Virus record (IMG/VR): IMGVR_UViG_3300018080_006612
Location: 1-30,721 of that record
Origin: a virus
Length of the DNA: 30,721 bases
Strand: one strand, 5' to 3'
Notes under the pieces: generated by a model
The model's input: only the letters and a program-made list of their open reading frames with translations
The model's database searches: none
Told to the model about the DNA's origin: nothing
Program-made: the position numbers and the translations under genes
Part shown: positions 21,105-27,900 of the stretch, in pieces
How the letters are laid out: every line of letters begins with the position of its first letter
Position numbering within the stretch: position 1 is the first letter of the stretch

Positions 21105-21113
21105 TCCAGGGTA

Positions 21114-21142
21114 TTGACACCAACTGAATAGTGTAGTAAAGT
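21114..21142 (+). promoter_or_regulatory. Sigma70 promoter of the structured leader RNA
   Basis: TTGACA (21114-21119), a 17-base spacer and TAAAGT (21137-21142). The predicted start near 21149 coincides with the first base of the long stem of the RNA described next, which supports both calls. Confidence 0.72.
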
Positions 21143-21148
21143 AAGAGT

Positions 21149-21271
21149 GCTCCTGGCAGAGCAAGGCAAGTGTATTCGTCGGTCGGCAACTCGGCGTTGC
21201 GGGCAGAGGCCCGCGGCCGACGGTACGCTTGTCTGCTCTGCCAGGAGACGACCGGCGGTGTCCGTCGGTCG
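21149..21271 (+). ncRNA. Structured RNA: three-way junction plus a second hairpin
   Basis: The arms at 21150-21163 (CTCCTGGCAGAGCA) and 21234-21247 pair perfectly over 14 bp. After one bulged A the stem continues for 6 bp (65-70 with 28-33 of the same hundreds) and then, with G-U pairs, on to CGTCGG/CCGACG-type pairing (21177-21182 with 21217-21222). Inside are two small hairpins, GCAAC/GTTGC (21186-21200) and GGGC/GCCC (21201-21212). A 10-bp hairpin follows (21249-21258 with 21262-21271, loop TGT). The transcript starts at a good promoter and continues to a small gene at 21323, so it may be a leader (riboswitch-like or repressor-bound) or a separate small RNA. The rest of the leader, 21272-21322, holds no gene. 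Confidence 0.7.
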
Positions 21272-21322
21272 CGGGCTTGTGCGCGATCTCCAGTAAGCGG
21301 GCGGGAGGTAGACAACTTCATA

Positions 21323-21577
21323 ATGCGAGTGCAGAGCATCGGACAATACGAGGCGGTAATCTCTGTGTCTGCAGATGATTGTAGAGCGTTGACCGAGGCG
21401 TGCGAGATCGCAGCCGACGTCATTGGCAGCGACGGGGAACGGCGAGGGGACGTTGCGTTCGTGGAGGCGCTGGGCGCCGCGTTCAAGTCGTTGACGGTGG
21501 CGGGCCTGGCACAGTGGGAGATGGATCACACTGCGATAGATGCACTCAAGGACACTATGAAACAACTAGGTTGGTAG
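21323..21577 (+). CDS. 84-aa hypothetical protein behind the structured leader
   Basis: A small protein starting MRVQSIGQYEAVISVSADDC, with two predicted helices (RALTEACEIAADVIGSDGE, DVAFVEALGAAFKSLTVAGL) and a helical end (ALKDTMKQLGW). GGGAGG is 14 bases before the ATG, which is long, so translation may depend on leader folding. It is the only gene between the promoter at 21114 and the terminator at 21580. No family is recognised. Confidence 0.65.
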   Translation: MRVQSIGQYEAVISVSADDCRALTEACEIAADVIGSDGERRGDVAFVEALGAAFKSLTVAGLAQWEMDHTAIDALKDTMKQLGW

Positions 21578-21579
21578 CG

Positions 21580-21606
21580 GGCCTGCCCGTGGGCAGGCCT
21601 TGTTCT
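21580..21606 (+). terminator. Terminator hairpin after the 84-aa gene
   Basis: GGCCTGCCC and GGGCAGGCC form a near-continuous stem with a very short loop, followed by TTGTTCT. It lies directly after the stop codon. The U-tract is interrupted but the stem is strong. Confidence 0.72.
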
Positions 21607-21626
21607 ATGTAGATTTATTAGGTTTG

Positions 21627-21655
21627 TTGACGTTGTCGCACATTTGTGCTATACT
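21627..21655 (+). promoter_or_regulatory. Sigma70 promoter giving a leaderless mRNA
   Basis: TTGACG (21627-21632), a 17-base spacer and TATACT (21650-21655). The next ATG is at 21662, so the transcript would begin at or within a base or two of the start codon. Confidence 0.78.
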
Positions 21656-21661
21656 GGTGGT

Positions 21662-21871
21662 ATGACCACGCCACTGCCACTGATGCTGCACGACGGTCAG
21701 CGGATCATTTCGTTACAAGGCCGAGCGGCGGCGATTGTACGCTGGATTGCCGACCGGGCTGACCGGCTGGACGGTCGCGAGCGGGTGAAGTTGGAGTTCA
21801 ACTGCGCTGGCAACAAGGTCCGGCCGAGTTGCGCGGTCTTTGAGGACGAGGCGCCGATCACGGTCGGTTGA
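21662..21871 (+). CDS. 69-aa hypothetical protein, probably leaderless
   Basis: MTTPLPLMLHDGQRIISLQGRAAAIVRWIADRADRLDGRERVKLEF..., a helix flanked by strands. No Shine-Dalgarno is present; the promoter lies directly in front. It is a monocistronic unit, since a terminator overlaps its end. The small size and short alternating transcription units here resemble phage regulatory genes. No family is recognised. Confidence 0.65.
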   Translation: MTTPLPLMLHDGQRIISLQGRAAAIVRWIADRADRLDGRERVKLEFNCAGNKVRPSCAVFEDEAPITVG

Positions 21872-21883
21872 CCTCGTCTTTTG
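21845..21883 (+). terminator. Terminator overlapping the end of the 69-aa gene
   Basis: GACGAGG (21845-21851) pairs with CCTCGTC (21872-21878), with an inner CCGA/TCGG pairing, followed by TTTTGTGTT. The left arm is coding sequence. Confidence 0.75.
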
Positions 21884-21957
21884 TGTTACTGGTAGACCAC
21901 TGCCTGGATTCTGTAACTGAATAGATAGGCCCTGCGGGGCCTCGGCGTCAGCGATGG

Positions 21958-22020
21958 AAAGCGCGCCGTTCCTGTTTCCCGACATGGTCGGGGGATAGGG
22001 ACGGCGCGCTTTTTGTGTTT
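21958..22020 (+). terminator. Long terminator-like hairpin before the lysis module
   Basis: AAAGCGCGCCGT (21958-21969) and ACGGCGCGCTTT (22001-22012) form a perfect 12-bp stem. It is extended by CCT/AGG and CCCGAC/GTCGGG to a loop at 21984-21986, and TTTTTGTGTTT follows. A smaller GGCCC-TGC-GGGGCC hairpin precedes it (about 21928-21942). The gap 21884-22053 has no gene. Its hairpins could end readthrough, be a small RNA, or be an antitermination target for late genes. Confidence 0.75.
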
Positions 22021-22053
22021 TGGTGAATCGGCAAATCTGCAAGGAGGTGCAAG

Positions 22054-22416
22054 GTGGATTTTGAGGTGATTTTTGAGTACGTGAAGCAGTTGCTCGTACT
22101 GATCTGGTCATTCGACGGTGTCAAAGTGATCGTGGCACATACGGCTATCAACGTGGTGGTGGCCATCGCTGCGGCCGTGGTCAGCGGGACGTTCGAGCTG
22201 GCGAAGGTGGCCGAGTTTCTCATCAAGAAGCTCTTGCCGTACGTTGCAATCTACTTCATCGTCAAGGCCTTCGGCCTGGCCGCAGGTCTGGAATGGTTGG
22301 GGCCTGTGGTTTGGACGGCGATCGAGACCAGCCTCGCGGGTGATCTGGCCGACAACCTGGTCAAGCTGGGGCTCCCGCTGCCGGATGGTATCAAGCAGAT
22401 CGTGGTCAAATCCTAG
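22054..22416 (+). CDS. Holin-like membrane protein
   Basis: A 120-aa protein starting at GTG behind AAGGAGG. It has two hydrophobic segments (about 27-47, VAHTAINVVVAIAAAVVSG; about 60-80, LLPYVAIYFIVKAFGLAAGL) and a C-terminal amphipathic part. It is the first of five rightward genes for membrane or surface proteins that end with an M23 peptidase, so a holin that releases or activates a lysin is a sound inference. No specific holin family is recognised. Confidence 0.72.
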   Translation: MDFEVIFEYVKQLLVLIWSFDGVKVIVAHTAINVVVAIAAAVVSGTFELAKVAEFLIKKLLPYVAIYFIVKAFGLAAGLEWLGPVVWTAIETSLAGDLADNLVKLGLPLPDGIKQIVVKS

Positions 22417-22434
22417 GTGGGCAAGGGGGCCGGT

Positions 22435-22527
22435 GTGCGGTTGCGGACGTCGTTCTCATGGCGGCAATGCGTGGTACTGATGGCGATCGGCATCGGCCTC
22501 TTGCTGCTGATACGGTTTGTGTCTTAG
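22435..22527 (+). CDS. 30-aa single-pass membrane peptide
   Basis: The frame VRLRTSFSWRQCVVLMAIGI followed by GLLLLIRFVS has a basic start and one hydrophobic helix. GTG 22435 has AAGGGGG about 6 bases upstream; an in-frame GTG at 22417 abuts the holin-like stop. Short membrane peptides of this kind occur in phage lysis cassettes. Evidence is limited to the hydrophobic pattern, the ribosome binding site and tight packing between neighbours. Confidence 0.45.
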   Translation: MRLRTSFSWRQCVVLMAIGIGLLLLIRFVS

Positions 22528-22541
22528 CCTGTCTCTGACGC

Positions 22542-22919
22542 ATGGATCCGAACATCGTCGCGCTCGTCGGAGCACTGGGTGGTCTGGGAGGCGTAATCAG
22601 CGCGTTGGTGGCCTGGCGGCAGGCGCGATCTGCGGTTGCGCAGGCGCAGGCCGCGGCGCGGAAGACGGACGTCGAGGCGCAGGATGTGATCATCAAGCGA
22701 TTGCAGGACGAGAACACACGATTGTGTCAACGACTGGATGAGCTCGAGTTGGACAATGAGCGCTTACGTGAAGAATTGGAAGACGTAACCACGGACCTGC
22801 AGACTATGAAAGATGAGAACGTCCAATTGCGTAAGCGGGTTGAGCGACTGACTTGTGAGCGCCAACAGCTATTGGAGGAATTGGAATGGGACAATCCCAT
22901 ATTGAACGCCGAATCCTAA
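22542..22919 (+). CDS. Membrane-anchored coiled-coil protein
   Basis: A 125-aa protein: a Gly/Ala-rich membrane helix at about 5-25 (IVALVGALGGLGGVISALVAW), then an Ala/Gln-rich helix and a long heptad-patterned coiled coil (about 45-115, KRLQDENTRLCQRLDELELDNERLREELED...). It overlaps the following lipoprotein gene by 34 bases. An inner-membrane coiled coil followed by a lipoprotein recalls the i-spanin/o-spanin order of Gram-negative phages. Chloroflexota lack a typical outer membrane, so the analogy is tentative. Confidence 0.72.
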   Translation: MDPNIVALVGALGGLGGVISALVAWRQARSAVAQAQAAARKTDVEAQDVIIKRLQDENTRLCQRLDELELDNERLREELEDVTTDLQTMKDENVQLRKRVERLTCERQQLLEELEWDNPILNAES

Positions 22920-23518
22920 TCGTCGTGGTTGTGCTGCTGATCGCATTGGCTTTGGCGGCTTGCGTGGTTACAACGGATCCGGTGTCACCGTTGCCGACGG
23001 AGTCGCCACTCGTTACTCCAACGATTGGTTTACCTGTGCGACCGACTCCACCTTCGAAGGCGATGATGACCACCATCAAGGTGACTGAGGCAGATGATCT
23101 GTGTGACTCGGCGAGCATACTATGGGATCACCCGGCCGTAGAGCAAGGGTGGGTACAGGTCTCTGGCATTCTTGAGGAACAGGGATGGCGCGGATACCTG
23201 GATCTGGAATTGCGGCTCGACGGCGAGGTGATCGCGGAGCAAACGGTGGAGCTGTACAACGCTCCGCCGTCGGACGGTCCCGGGACCGGCGTGTTTGAAA
23301 CAGTCGAGTGGTGCTGGGACGAGGAGGACGTGGTATCCGGGACATTGGAGCAATGGATGCGGTTGCGATGGTCGGCTCCGGGTCAGGACGATGTATTCGG
23401 GATCGGCGTCGTCAACGACCAGATCGCTGAGCCAGATGAGCGAGAGTTCACGCAGCAGGGTATGTTTGAGATTCCATTTCGGACATATGTACCGATTGTG
23501 TGGTGGCAAGATGACTGA
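22886..23518 (+). CDS. Phage lipoprotein in the lysis module
   Basis: A 210-aa protein with a classic lipoprotein signal (ERRILIVVVVLLIALALAAC) and a Pro/Thr linker (TTDPVSPLPTESPLVTP...). A beta-rich extracellular domain with several Cys and Trp follows (DDLCDSASILWDHPAVEQGW, YLDLELRLDGEVIAEQTVELYN, VEWCWDEEDVV). GGAGG lies in the end of the coiled-coil gene. It overlaps the M23 peptidase gene by 8 bases. It may anchor or guide the peptidase, or be an accessory spanin-like protein. Confidence 0.75.
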   Translation: MGQSHIERRILIVVVVLLIALALAACVVTTDPVSPLPTESPLVTPTIGLPVRPTPPSKAMMTTIKVTEADDLCDSASILWDHPAVEQGWVQVSGILEEQGWRGYLDLELRLDGEVIAEQTVELYNAPPSDGPGTGVFETVEWCWDEEDVVSGTLEQWMRLRWSAPGQDDVFGIGVVNDQIAEPDEREFTQQGMFEIPFRTYVPIVWWQDD

Positions 23519-24152
23519 GACTATCGTTGATCAGGGAGATGAGGTTGTCATCGGAAATCACCGGCAGGCTGTAGTGTTAATCACGTCAATTGCAGATCTG
23601 CAAGGGGCGGTCGATGGAATTCCCTTCGCGACCGAATTTATGTTATCGATGAAGAATATCCATTTGGCGTGGTACGAATATGCTCTCTACAAGGGCCCGT
23701 ACGCTGGCCATCCTCCGGCGCGCGATTGGAATTTGGAATCGATGGGCAACACTGACCTGGGCGAGCCGTTAGTGGCACCGTGGTCGGGTATTGTCATTAC
23801 AGCGGCTGACATTGGTGGATCGGTGGGTCGGGTTATTCAGATACTGGGGCTCACACCAGAAGGCGAGATGGTGGTGTGGGCGGGATGGCATCTACATTCA
23901 ATCGACGTCAGTCAGGGACAGATCGTCCAGGTCGGCGACCTGATCGGCTCGATCGGGAACGCGGATGGGCGGTACGCCGGGGCTCATTTACACGAGCAGA
24001 TCGCCGTCGTGAACGGGAGTTATGGGATTCCCTCGCCATCCGCATTTACGACGGATCTACGTTATCAATGGCGCGATCCCCTTAATTTCTACGTGGAGCA
24101 TGGCGTCGACGAGGCACTAGTCGAGCGAATGTCGCTGTTCGACGGAGAATGA
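23511..24152 (+). CDS. M23/LytM-type peptidase (putative endolysin)
   Basis: A 213-aa protein. From ATG 23511 it contains APWSGIVITAADIGGSVGRVIQI, WAGWHLHSIDVSQGQIVQVGDLIGSIGNADGRYAGAHLHEQI. This is the M23 metallopeptidase core with the C-terminal HLH zinc motif and a His-x4-Asp upstream (GHPPARDW). M23 enzymes cut peptidoglycan cross-bridges. The first zinc motif is divergent (no usual HxGxD), so activity needs testing. The longer upstream frame overlaps the lipoprotein gene and was excluded. With no signal peptide it would need the holin-like protein to reach the wall. Confidence 0.78.
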   Translation: MTETIVDQGDEVVIGNHRQAVVLITSIADLQGAVDGIPFATEFMLSMKNIHLAWYEYALYKGPYAGHPPARDWNLESMGNTDLGEPLVAPWSGIVITAADIGGSVGRVIQILGLTPEGEMVVWAGWHLHSIDVSQGQIVQVGDLIGSIGNADGRYAGAHLHEQIAVVNGSYGIPSPSAFTTDLRYQWRDPLNFYVEHGVDEALVERMSLFDGE

Positions 24153-24155
24153 TCG

Positions 24156-24680
24156 ATGAAGGTGCGGCGAACCGGAGCCAAGCGAGGACGATCTCCGATC
24201 TGGTATGTCTGGGCGGATCAGCCGGAGGAGCAGGCGGCAATCCGGGCCGGGCTACTGAAGGATCGAGCACCGGATAACCGCTTTCGCTACGTGTTGGCCT
24301 GGGGGTTCACCAGCCGCCAGGCGGCCGAGAGAGCAATGGAGGAGCTCCAGCCACAAGTCGATGAGCTGACAAGCCGGATAGGCGGGAATTCGCTGCTGCA
24401 GCGCGCCAGGGAAGTTGAAGCGCGGATCCTGACCGAGGACGTGCGCCTGGAGATCTGTCGCACTGAGATGCGCGTGTTGGTCAGTCAGTTATGCGTGCTA
24501 GCGGGCGAATTGGATCACCCGCGGCTGATCGCGTTGGCAGAGCAGATGGGTCGGTGGCTGGAAGATGAAGCAGGGCTGTGGAGTCGGGCGGTCAACGCGA
24601 TGCAGATGGCGTGCATGCTGTGTGTGCTCTATGATCATCAGGTTTCGTATAGTGATAGGGAAGAACCTCACAATTCCTAA
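24156..24680 (+). CDS. Helical hypothetical protein
   Basis: A 174-aa protein. The first 50 residues are basic with a WYVWADQPEEQAAIRAGL motif and RYVLAWGFTSRQAAERAMEELQP. The rest is helical (REVEARILTEDVRLEICRTEMRVLVSQLCVLAGELDHPRLIALAEQMGRWL). GGAGA lies 7 bases before the ATG. It sits between the M23 gene and the terminase genes; a DNA-binding or packaging accessory role is possible but nothing specific is recognised. Confidence 0.7.
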   Translation: MKVRRTGAKRGRSPIWYVWADQPEEQAAIRAGLLKDRAPDNRFRYVLAWGFTSRQAAERAMEELQPQVDELTSRIGGNSLLQRAREVEARILTEDVRLEICRTEMRVLVSQLCVLAGELDHPRLIALAEQMGRWLEDEAGLWSRAVNAMQMACMLCVLYDHQVSYSDREEPHNS

Positions 24681-24733
24681 CCATCGCAGCACTTCGCATC
24701 GGGCTCAGAATAGCGTAAGCGAACGAGGGTAAT

Positions 24734-25471
24734 GTGAGGGTATCCGTTCGTTGGGCAAGCGACGAGTTGGCCGAGGTGCTGGCAAAATTGACCAGCCAGC
24801 AAGCACGTGGGGTTGTGCGCATCGTCGAGGCGGAGATCGAAGGCCGGTCGCTGTCTTCGTTGTTGGATTGCCCGGGGCAGATATGTACGTCAACGACCTA
24901 TTATGGCAGCGGCAAGCGGCGAGGCTGGAAAGATAAGGTGCATTTTCAGCGCTCGTTGGAGCTGGCCAGGCGGGATTACCGCCAGTGGCTGCTGGAGCAT
25001 TCGACAGGCGAGGCCTTGGCCATCCTGGCCAGCACGGCGCCGCTGGCAGTGCGGGCGCTACGCCATGAGCTGGTCGGGGATACGCCGGCGATTCGATCTC
25101 TGGAGGTAGCGCTGTACGCATCTGATCCAGAGCTACGGGCCAACGCGGCCAAGCGTCTGGGAGAGACCGGGCTGCCGAAAGTAGTACCGGCGTTGACAAC
25201 TGCACTCCAGCGAGAGCAGGATGCGGACGTGCAAAGTGCATTGGTCGATGCGCTGGGCACGATTGCCGGATTCCGAGATGGGGAGAGACGATTAGCAGCG
25301 GTCAGTGTGTTGGATCGAGCAGCGGTAGAGACGGCGGCGAAACAGGCACTCACGGTGAGCGAGGATGACATCGACGTCGCAATCGAACGTGAACTGGCGC
25401 GCTTGGCCGCCGTCGGCCAAGATGGCGCTTCTGAAGCGGTTGCAGACGACGCCGACTCCGACGAACTTTGA
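24734..25471 (+). CDS. Putative small terminase subunit with HEAT-like repeats
   Basis: A 245-aa protein starting at GTG behind GAGGG. The N-terminal part (about 1-75) has helices and a segment SLSSLLDCPGQICTSTTYYGSGKRRGWKDKVHFQRSLELAR, reminiscent of an HTH followed by an oligomerisation helix. Residues 90-190 (LAVRALRHELVGDTPAIRSLEVALYASDPELRANAAKRLGETGLPKVVPALTTAL...) form HEAT-type helical repeats. It directly precedes and overlaps the large terminase gene by 50 bases, the usual place of TerS. Assignment is mainly by position. Confidence 0.68.
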   Translation: MRVSVRWASDELAEVLAKLTSQQARGVVRIVEAEIEGRSLSSLLDCPGQICTSTTYYGSGKRRGWKDKVHFQRSLELARRDYRQWLLEHSTGEALAILASTAPLAVRALRHELVGDTPAIRSLEVALYASDPELRANAAKRLGETGLPKVVPALTTALQREQDADVQSALVDALGTIAGFRDGERRLAAVSVLDRAAVETAAKQALTVSEDDIDVAIERELARLAAVGQDGASEAVADDADSDEL

Positions 25472-26996
25472 CAGATACATAGACGATCCTGCGAGCTTTG
25501 CGCGCGAGGAGCTGGGTAGCGAGCTGACGCCACGGCAGACGGAGATCCTGGAGTCGGTGCGCGACAATCAGGTGACGATCGTCCAGTCGGCGAACGCGGT
25601 CGGGAAAACGTTCGTCGCGGCGGACGCGGCGCTGTGGTTCGTGCGAGTTTTCGAGCGGGCCGAGGTGTTTACGGCCGCGGCCCCTCCGCTGGAGAATCTG
25701 GAGCGGCTACTGTGGGGCGAGATCAACAGCCGGTTGCTGGCCAGGCAGGACCTATTCGAGGAAGCGCGGCAGGGCTATCTGCGGGTTCACCTGGCGCCGA
25801 ACTGGTTTCTCGTTGGGGTGGCCATCCCCCAGAGCGGGAGCCCGGCCCAACGGGAGGCCAAATTCTCCGGGAAGCACGCTCCCCATCTCTTTTTCATCGT
25901 CGACGAGGGGGACGCGGTACCCGAGGAGGTCTACCGCGGCATCCAGTCGTGTATGAGTGGCGGCCACGCGCGGCTGTTGATCCTATTCAATCCGCGGGAG
26001 GCGACGGGCCCGGCCTATCGGATGATCCAGGCCGGGGCGCACGTGATCGAGTTGAGTGCGTTCGACCATCCGAACGTGGTCACCGGCGAGGAGGTAATCG
26101 CCGGGGCGGTGACGCGAGCGCAGACGGTGAAGCGGGTCGCGTTGTGGAGCCGGCCGCAGGTCACCGATGAGACGTCGGATGCGAACGATCCAGACTGGTT
26201 CCAGGTGCCGGCGTTCCTCGATGGAGCTACGGCGGAGCTGGATGACGGGACCGAGACGGAGCCGCTGATCGGCGGCCAATGGCGGAAGGCGACCAACCCG
26301 GCGTTGAGCTACATGGTGTTGGCGCGGTTCCCTGGCCAGGCTGAACGGCAGTTGATCAGCCGGGCGTGGGTGGAAGCGGCACAGCAGCGGTGGCTGTTGT
26401 GGCAGGATCAGCACGGGGACAAGCCTCCGAAGGGGATCCGGCCAGTCCACGGCCAGGACGTGGCAGAGTTCGGGGTCGACGTCAACGTGGCGTGCTTCCG
26501 TTACGGCGGGTGGGTGGCGCCGTTCGAGCTGTGGTCGGGAGTCGACGTGCTGGTGACCGGAGACACCGCGGCCAGATTGGCTCAGGAGCGAAACGCGCGG
26601 GAGAGCTTCGTCGACGCGACGGGGGTCGGCTCTGGGGTGGAGCCGCAGATGTACCGGTGGTGGGCCCGGAGCGAGGATTCGCAGTACGAAGGCCGGGCGA
26701 CGCCGGTGAAGGTGGCCGAGGCTCCCACGGCGACAGTGGAAGAAGGCGAGTTCGGGATCTTGCGGGATCAGCTCTGGTGGAGCGTGCGGGAGTGGCTACG
26801 GACGGATCCCAGCGCGATGTTGCCGCCGGATCCGGATCTGGCAGATGAGCTGTGTGCTCCACGGTACCGCATTAAGCGGGGGAAGATCAAGGTGAGCGAC
26901 AAGGAAGCGCTCAGGACGATGTTACGACGGTCACCGGACAAGGCAGATGCGTTGTGCTTGACGTTTGCGCCGGCGCATGGGTGGGGGGTGCGGTAA
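25422..26996 (+). CDS. terL: Large terminase subunit
   Basis: A 524-aa packaging motor and nuclease. From ATG 25422 it has Walker A SANAVGKT (about 56-63), coupling-type residues, Walker B LFFIVDEGD (157-164) and an ILFNPREATGPAY C-motif region. The RNase H-like nuclease follows: first acidic strand DVAEFGVDVNVACF (346-), then FVDATGVGSGVEPQMY and a late Asp (DKADALCLTFA). It cuts concatemeric DNA and pumps it into the prohead. The open frame begins at 25365, but MALLKRL at 25422 fits the family start better; neither has a strong ribosome binding site. The gene identifies the element as a tailed (Caudoviricetes) phage derivative. Confidence 0.93.
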   Translation: MALLKRLQTTPTPTNFDRYIDDPASFAREELGSELTPRQTEILESVRDNQVTIVQSANAVGKTFVAADAALWFVRVFERAEVFTAAAPPLENLERLLWGEINSRLLARQDLFEEARQGYLRVHLAPNWFLVGVAIPQSGSPAQREAKFSGKHAPHLFFIVDEGDAVPEEVYRGIQSCMSGGHARLLILFNPREATGPAYRMIQAGAHVIELSAFDHPNVVTGEEVIAGAVTRAQTVKRVALWSRPQVTDETSDANDPDWFQVPAFLDGATAELDDGTETEPLIGGQWRKATNPALSYMVLARFPGQAERQLISRAWVEAAQQRWLLWQDQHGDKPPKGIRPVHGQDVAEFGVDVNVACFRYGGWVAPFELWSGVDVLVTGDTAARLAQERNARESFVDATGVGSGVEPQMYRWWARSEDSQYEGRATPVKVAEAPTATVEEGEFGILRDQLWWSVREWLRTDPSAMLPPDPDLADELCAPRYRIKRGKIKVSDKEALRTMLRRSPDKADALCLTFAPAHGWGVR

Positions 26997-27017
26997 TGAG
27001 CAAAAGGAGGGCAAACG

Positions 27018-27329
27018 ATGGACAACGTTAAACGAATGTCAATCAGTGAATTTCGCGCGATGGGTCTCCTGCAAGAGATCAATCGTCAGTTTCTTAATCC
27101 GATAGGCCTGGCATTAGAGGTCGTAGTGGATAACGAAACGGGTGAAGAACACATCGGCGGTCTCTGGGACTACCGGGATGATGAAGAGGGCATTCTCTTC
27201 GACTGGTTCACTGATGAGGAGATTGAGAGAGCCATTCGCGTGGAGGAATTTCGGACGCAACGGGCGCTTCAGCGATTGAAGGTGTTTGGGTTTGTTGTTC
27301 AGCCGCTGATACCGAGATGCCCAGGTTAG
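27018..27329 (+). CDS. Small phage hypothetical protein between terminase and head genes
   Basis: A 103-aa acidic protein (MSISEFRAMGLLQEINRQFLNPIGLALEVVVDNETGEEHIGGLWDYRDDEEGILFDWFTDEEIERAI). AAAGGAGG precedes the ATG. Proteins of this form (EFR-x-GLLQEINRxFLxPxGLAL, GGxWDYRDDxEGI) are, to my knowledge, frequent in phage head regions, but their role is unknown. There is no catalytic motif. Confidence 0.78.
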   Translation: MDNVKRMSISEFRAMGLLQEINRQFLNPIGLALEVVVDNETGEEHIGGLWDYRDDEEGILFDWFTDEEIERAIRVEEFRTQRALQRLKVFGFVVQPLIPRCPG

Positions 27330-27364
27330 ATAAGGAGAGTTATGGGCACTAAGGAGGGCATAGG

Positions 27365-27895
27365 ATGACCTGTATTGTTGGAGTTGCGGAGGGGGGAAAG
27401 GCATACATTGGAGCCGATTCGGCGTCAGTAGCCGGTTGGCAGGTACGTGCGACCGGGCTGCGCAAGGTGTTTCGACGACAGCAGTTTGTGATTGGGTATA
27501 CCGGGTCTTTTCGGATGGGACAGATTCTGCAACACCATCTGACGGTTGAACCTCAGAAAAGCGAGCCTGACGAGGCTTATATGGTGCGTACTTTCATTGA
27601 GGCAGTACGGGATTGTCTCAAGGAGCACGGGTTCGCGGAGGTGGAGAACAACGTGGAGAAAGGTGGCACCTTCCTCGTGGGTTATAACGGCATTGTCTAT
27701 GATATCGACAGTGATTTCCAGGTGAATCATTTTGCGGATGGATTTACCGCGGTTGGATGTGGTAATGAGTATGCGCTGGGAGCGTTGAAGGCGTTGGAAA
27801 CATTGCCACCCAAGGAGCGAATACTGCGCTCATTAGAGATTTCAGCGCACTTTTGCGGCGCTGTGACTGGTCCGTTTCTTGTAGTGCCCGAATAG
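27365..27895 (+). CDS. Proteasome-beta/HslV-like Ntn hydrolase
   Basis: A 176-aa protein with the N-terminal nucleophile layout of the proteasome beta/HslV family: MTCIVGV with Thr2, GADSAS with Asp18 and LRKVF with Lys34. In mature numbering these are Thr1, Asp17 and Lys33, the catalytic set. A glycine-rich VGCGNEYALGALKAL motif follows, as in HslV-like proteins. Such phage-borne peptidases lie near terminase and portal genes, so a role in head maturation or turnover of a host protein is possible. AAGGAGG lies 7 bases before the ATG. Release of Thr2 would need only Met removal. Confidence 0.85.
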   Translation: MTCIVGVAEGGKAYIGADSASVAGWQVRATGLRKVFRRQQFVIGYTGSFRMGQILQHHLTVEPQKSEPDEAYMVRTFIEAVRDCLKEHGFAEVENNVEKGGTFLVGYNGIVYDIDSDFQVNHFADGFTAVGCGNEYALGALKALETLPPKERILRSLEISAHFCGAVTGPFLVVPE

Positions 27896-27900
27896 CAAAT

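Noticed and set aside
21150-21247. tRNA or integron attC site
   Set aside because: The closing stem is far longer than an acceptor stem, there is no anticodon arm or T-loop consensus, and the attC core triplets are not at the ends of the palindrome.
23295-23510. Upstream extension of the M23 peptidase frame (72 codons)
   Set aside because: It overlaps the lipoprotein gene, is Ser/Arg-rich shadow sequence and has no start signal; the ATG at 23511 is used.
25634-26848. Second and third rightward frames inside the terminase gene
   Set aside because: Gly/Arg-rich shadow frames of a GC-rich gene; the TerL frame has all motifs.
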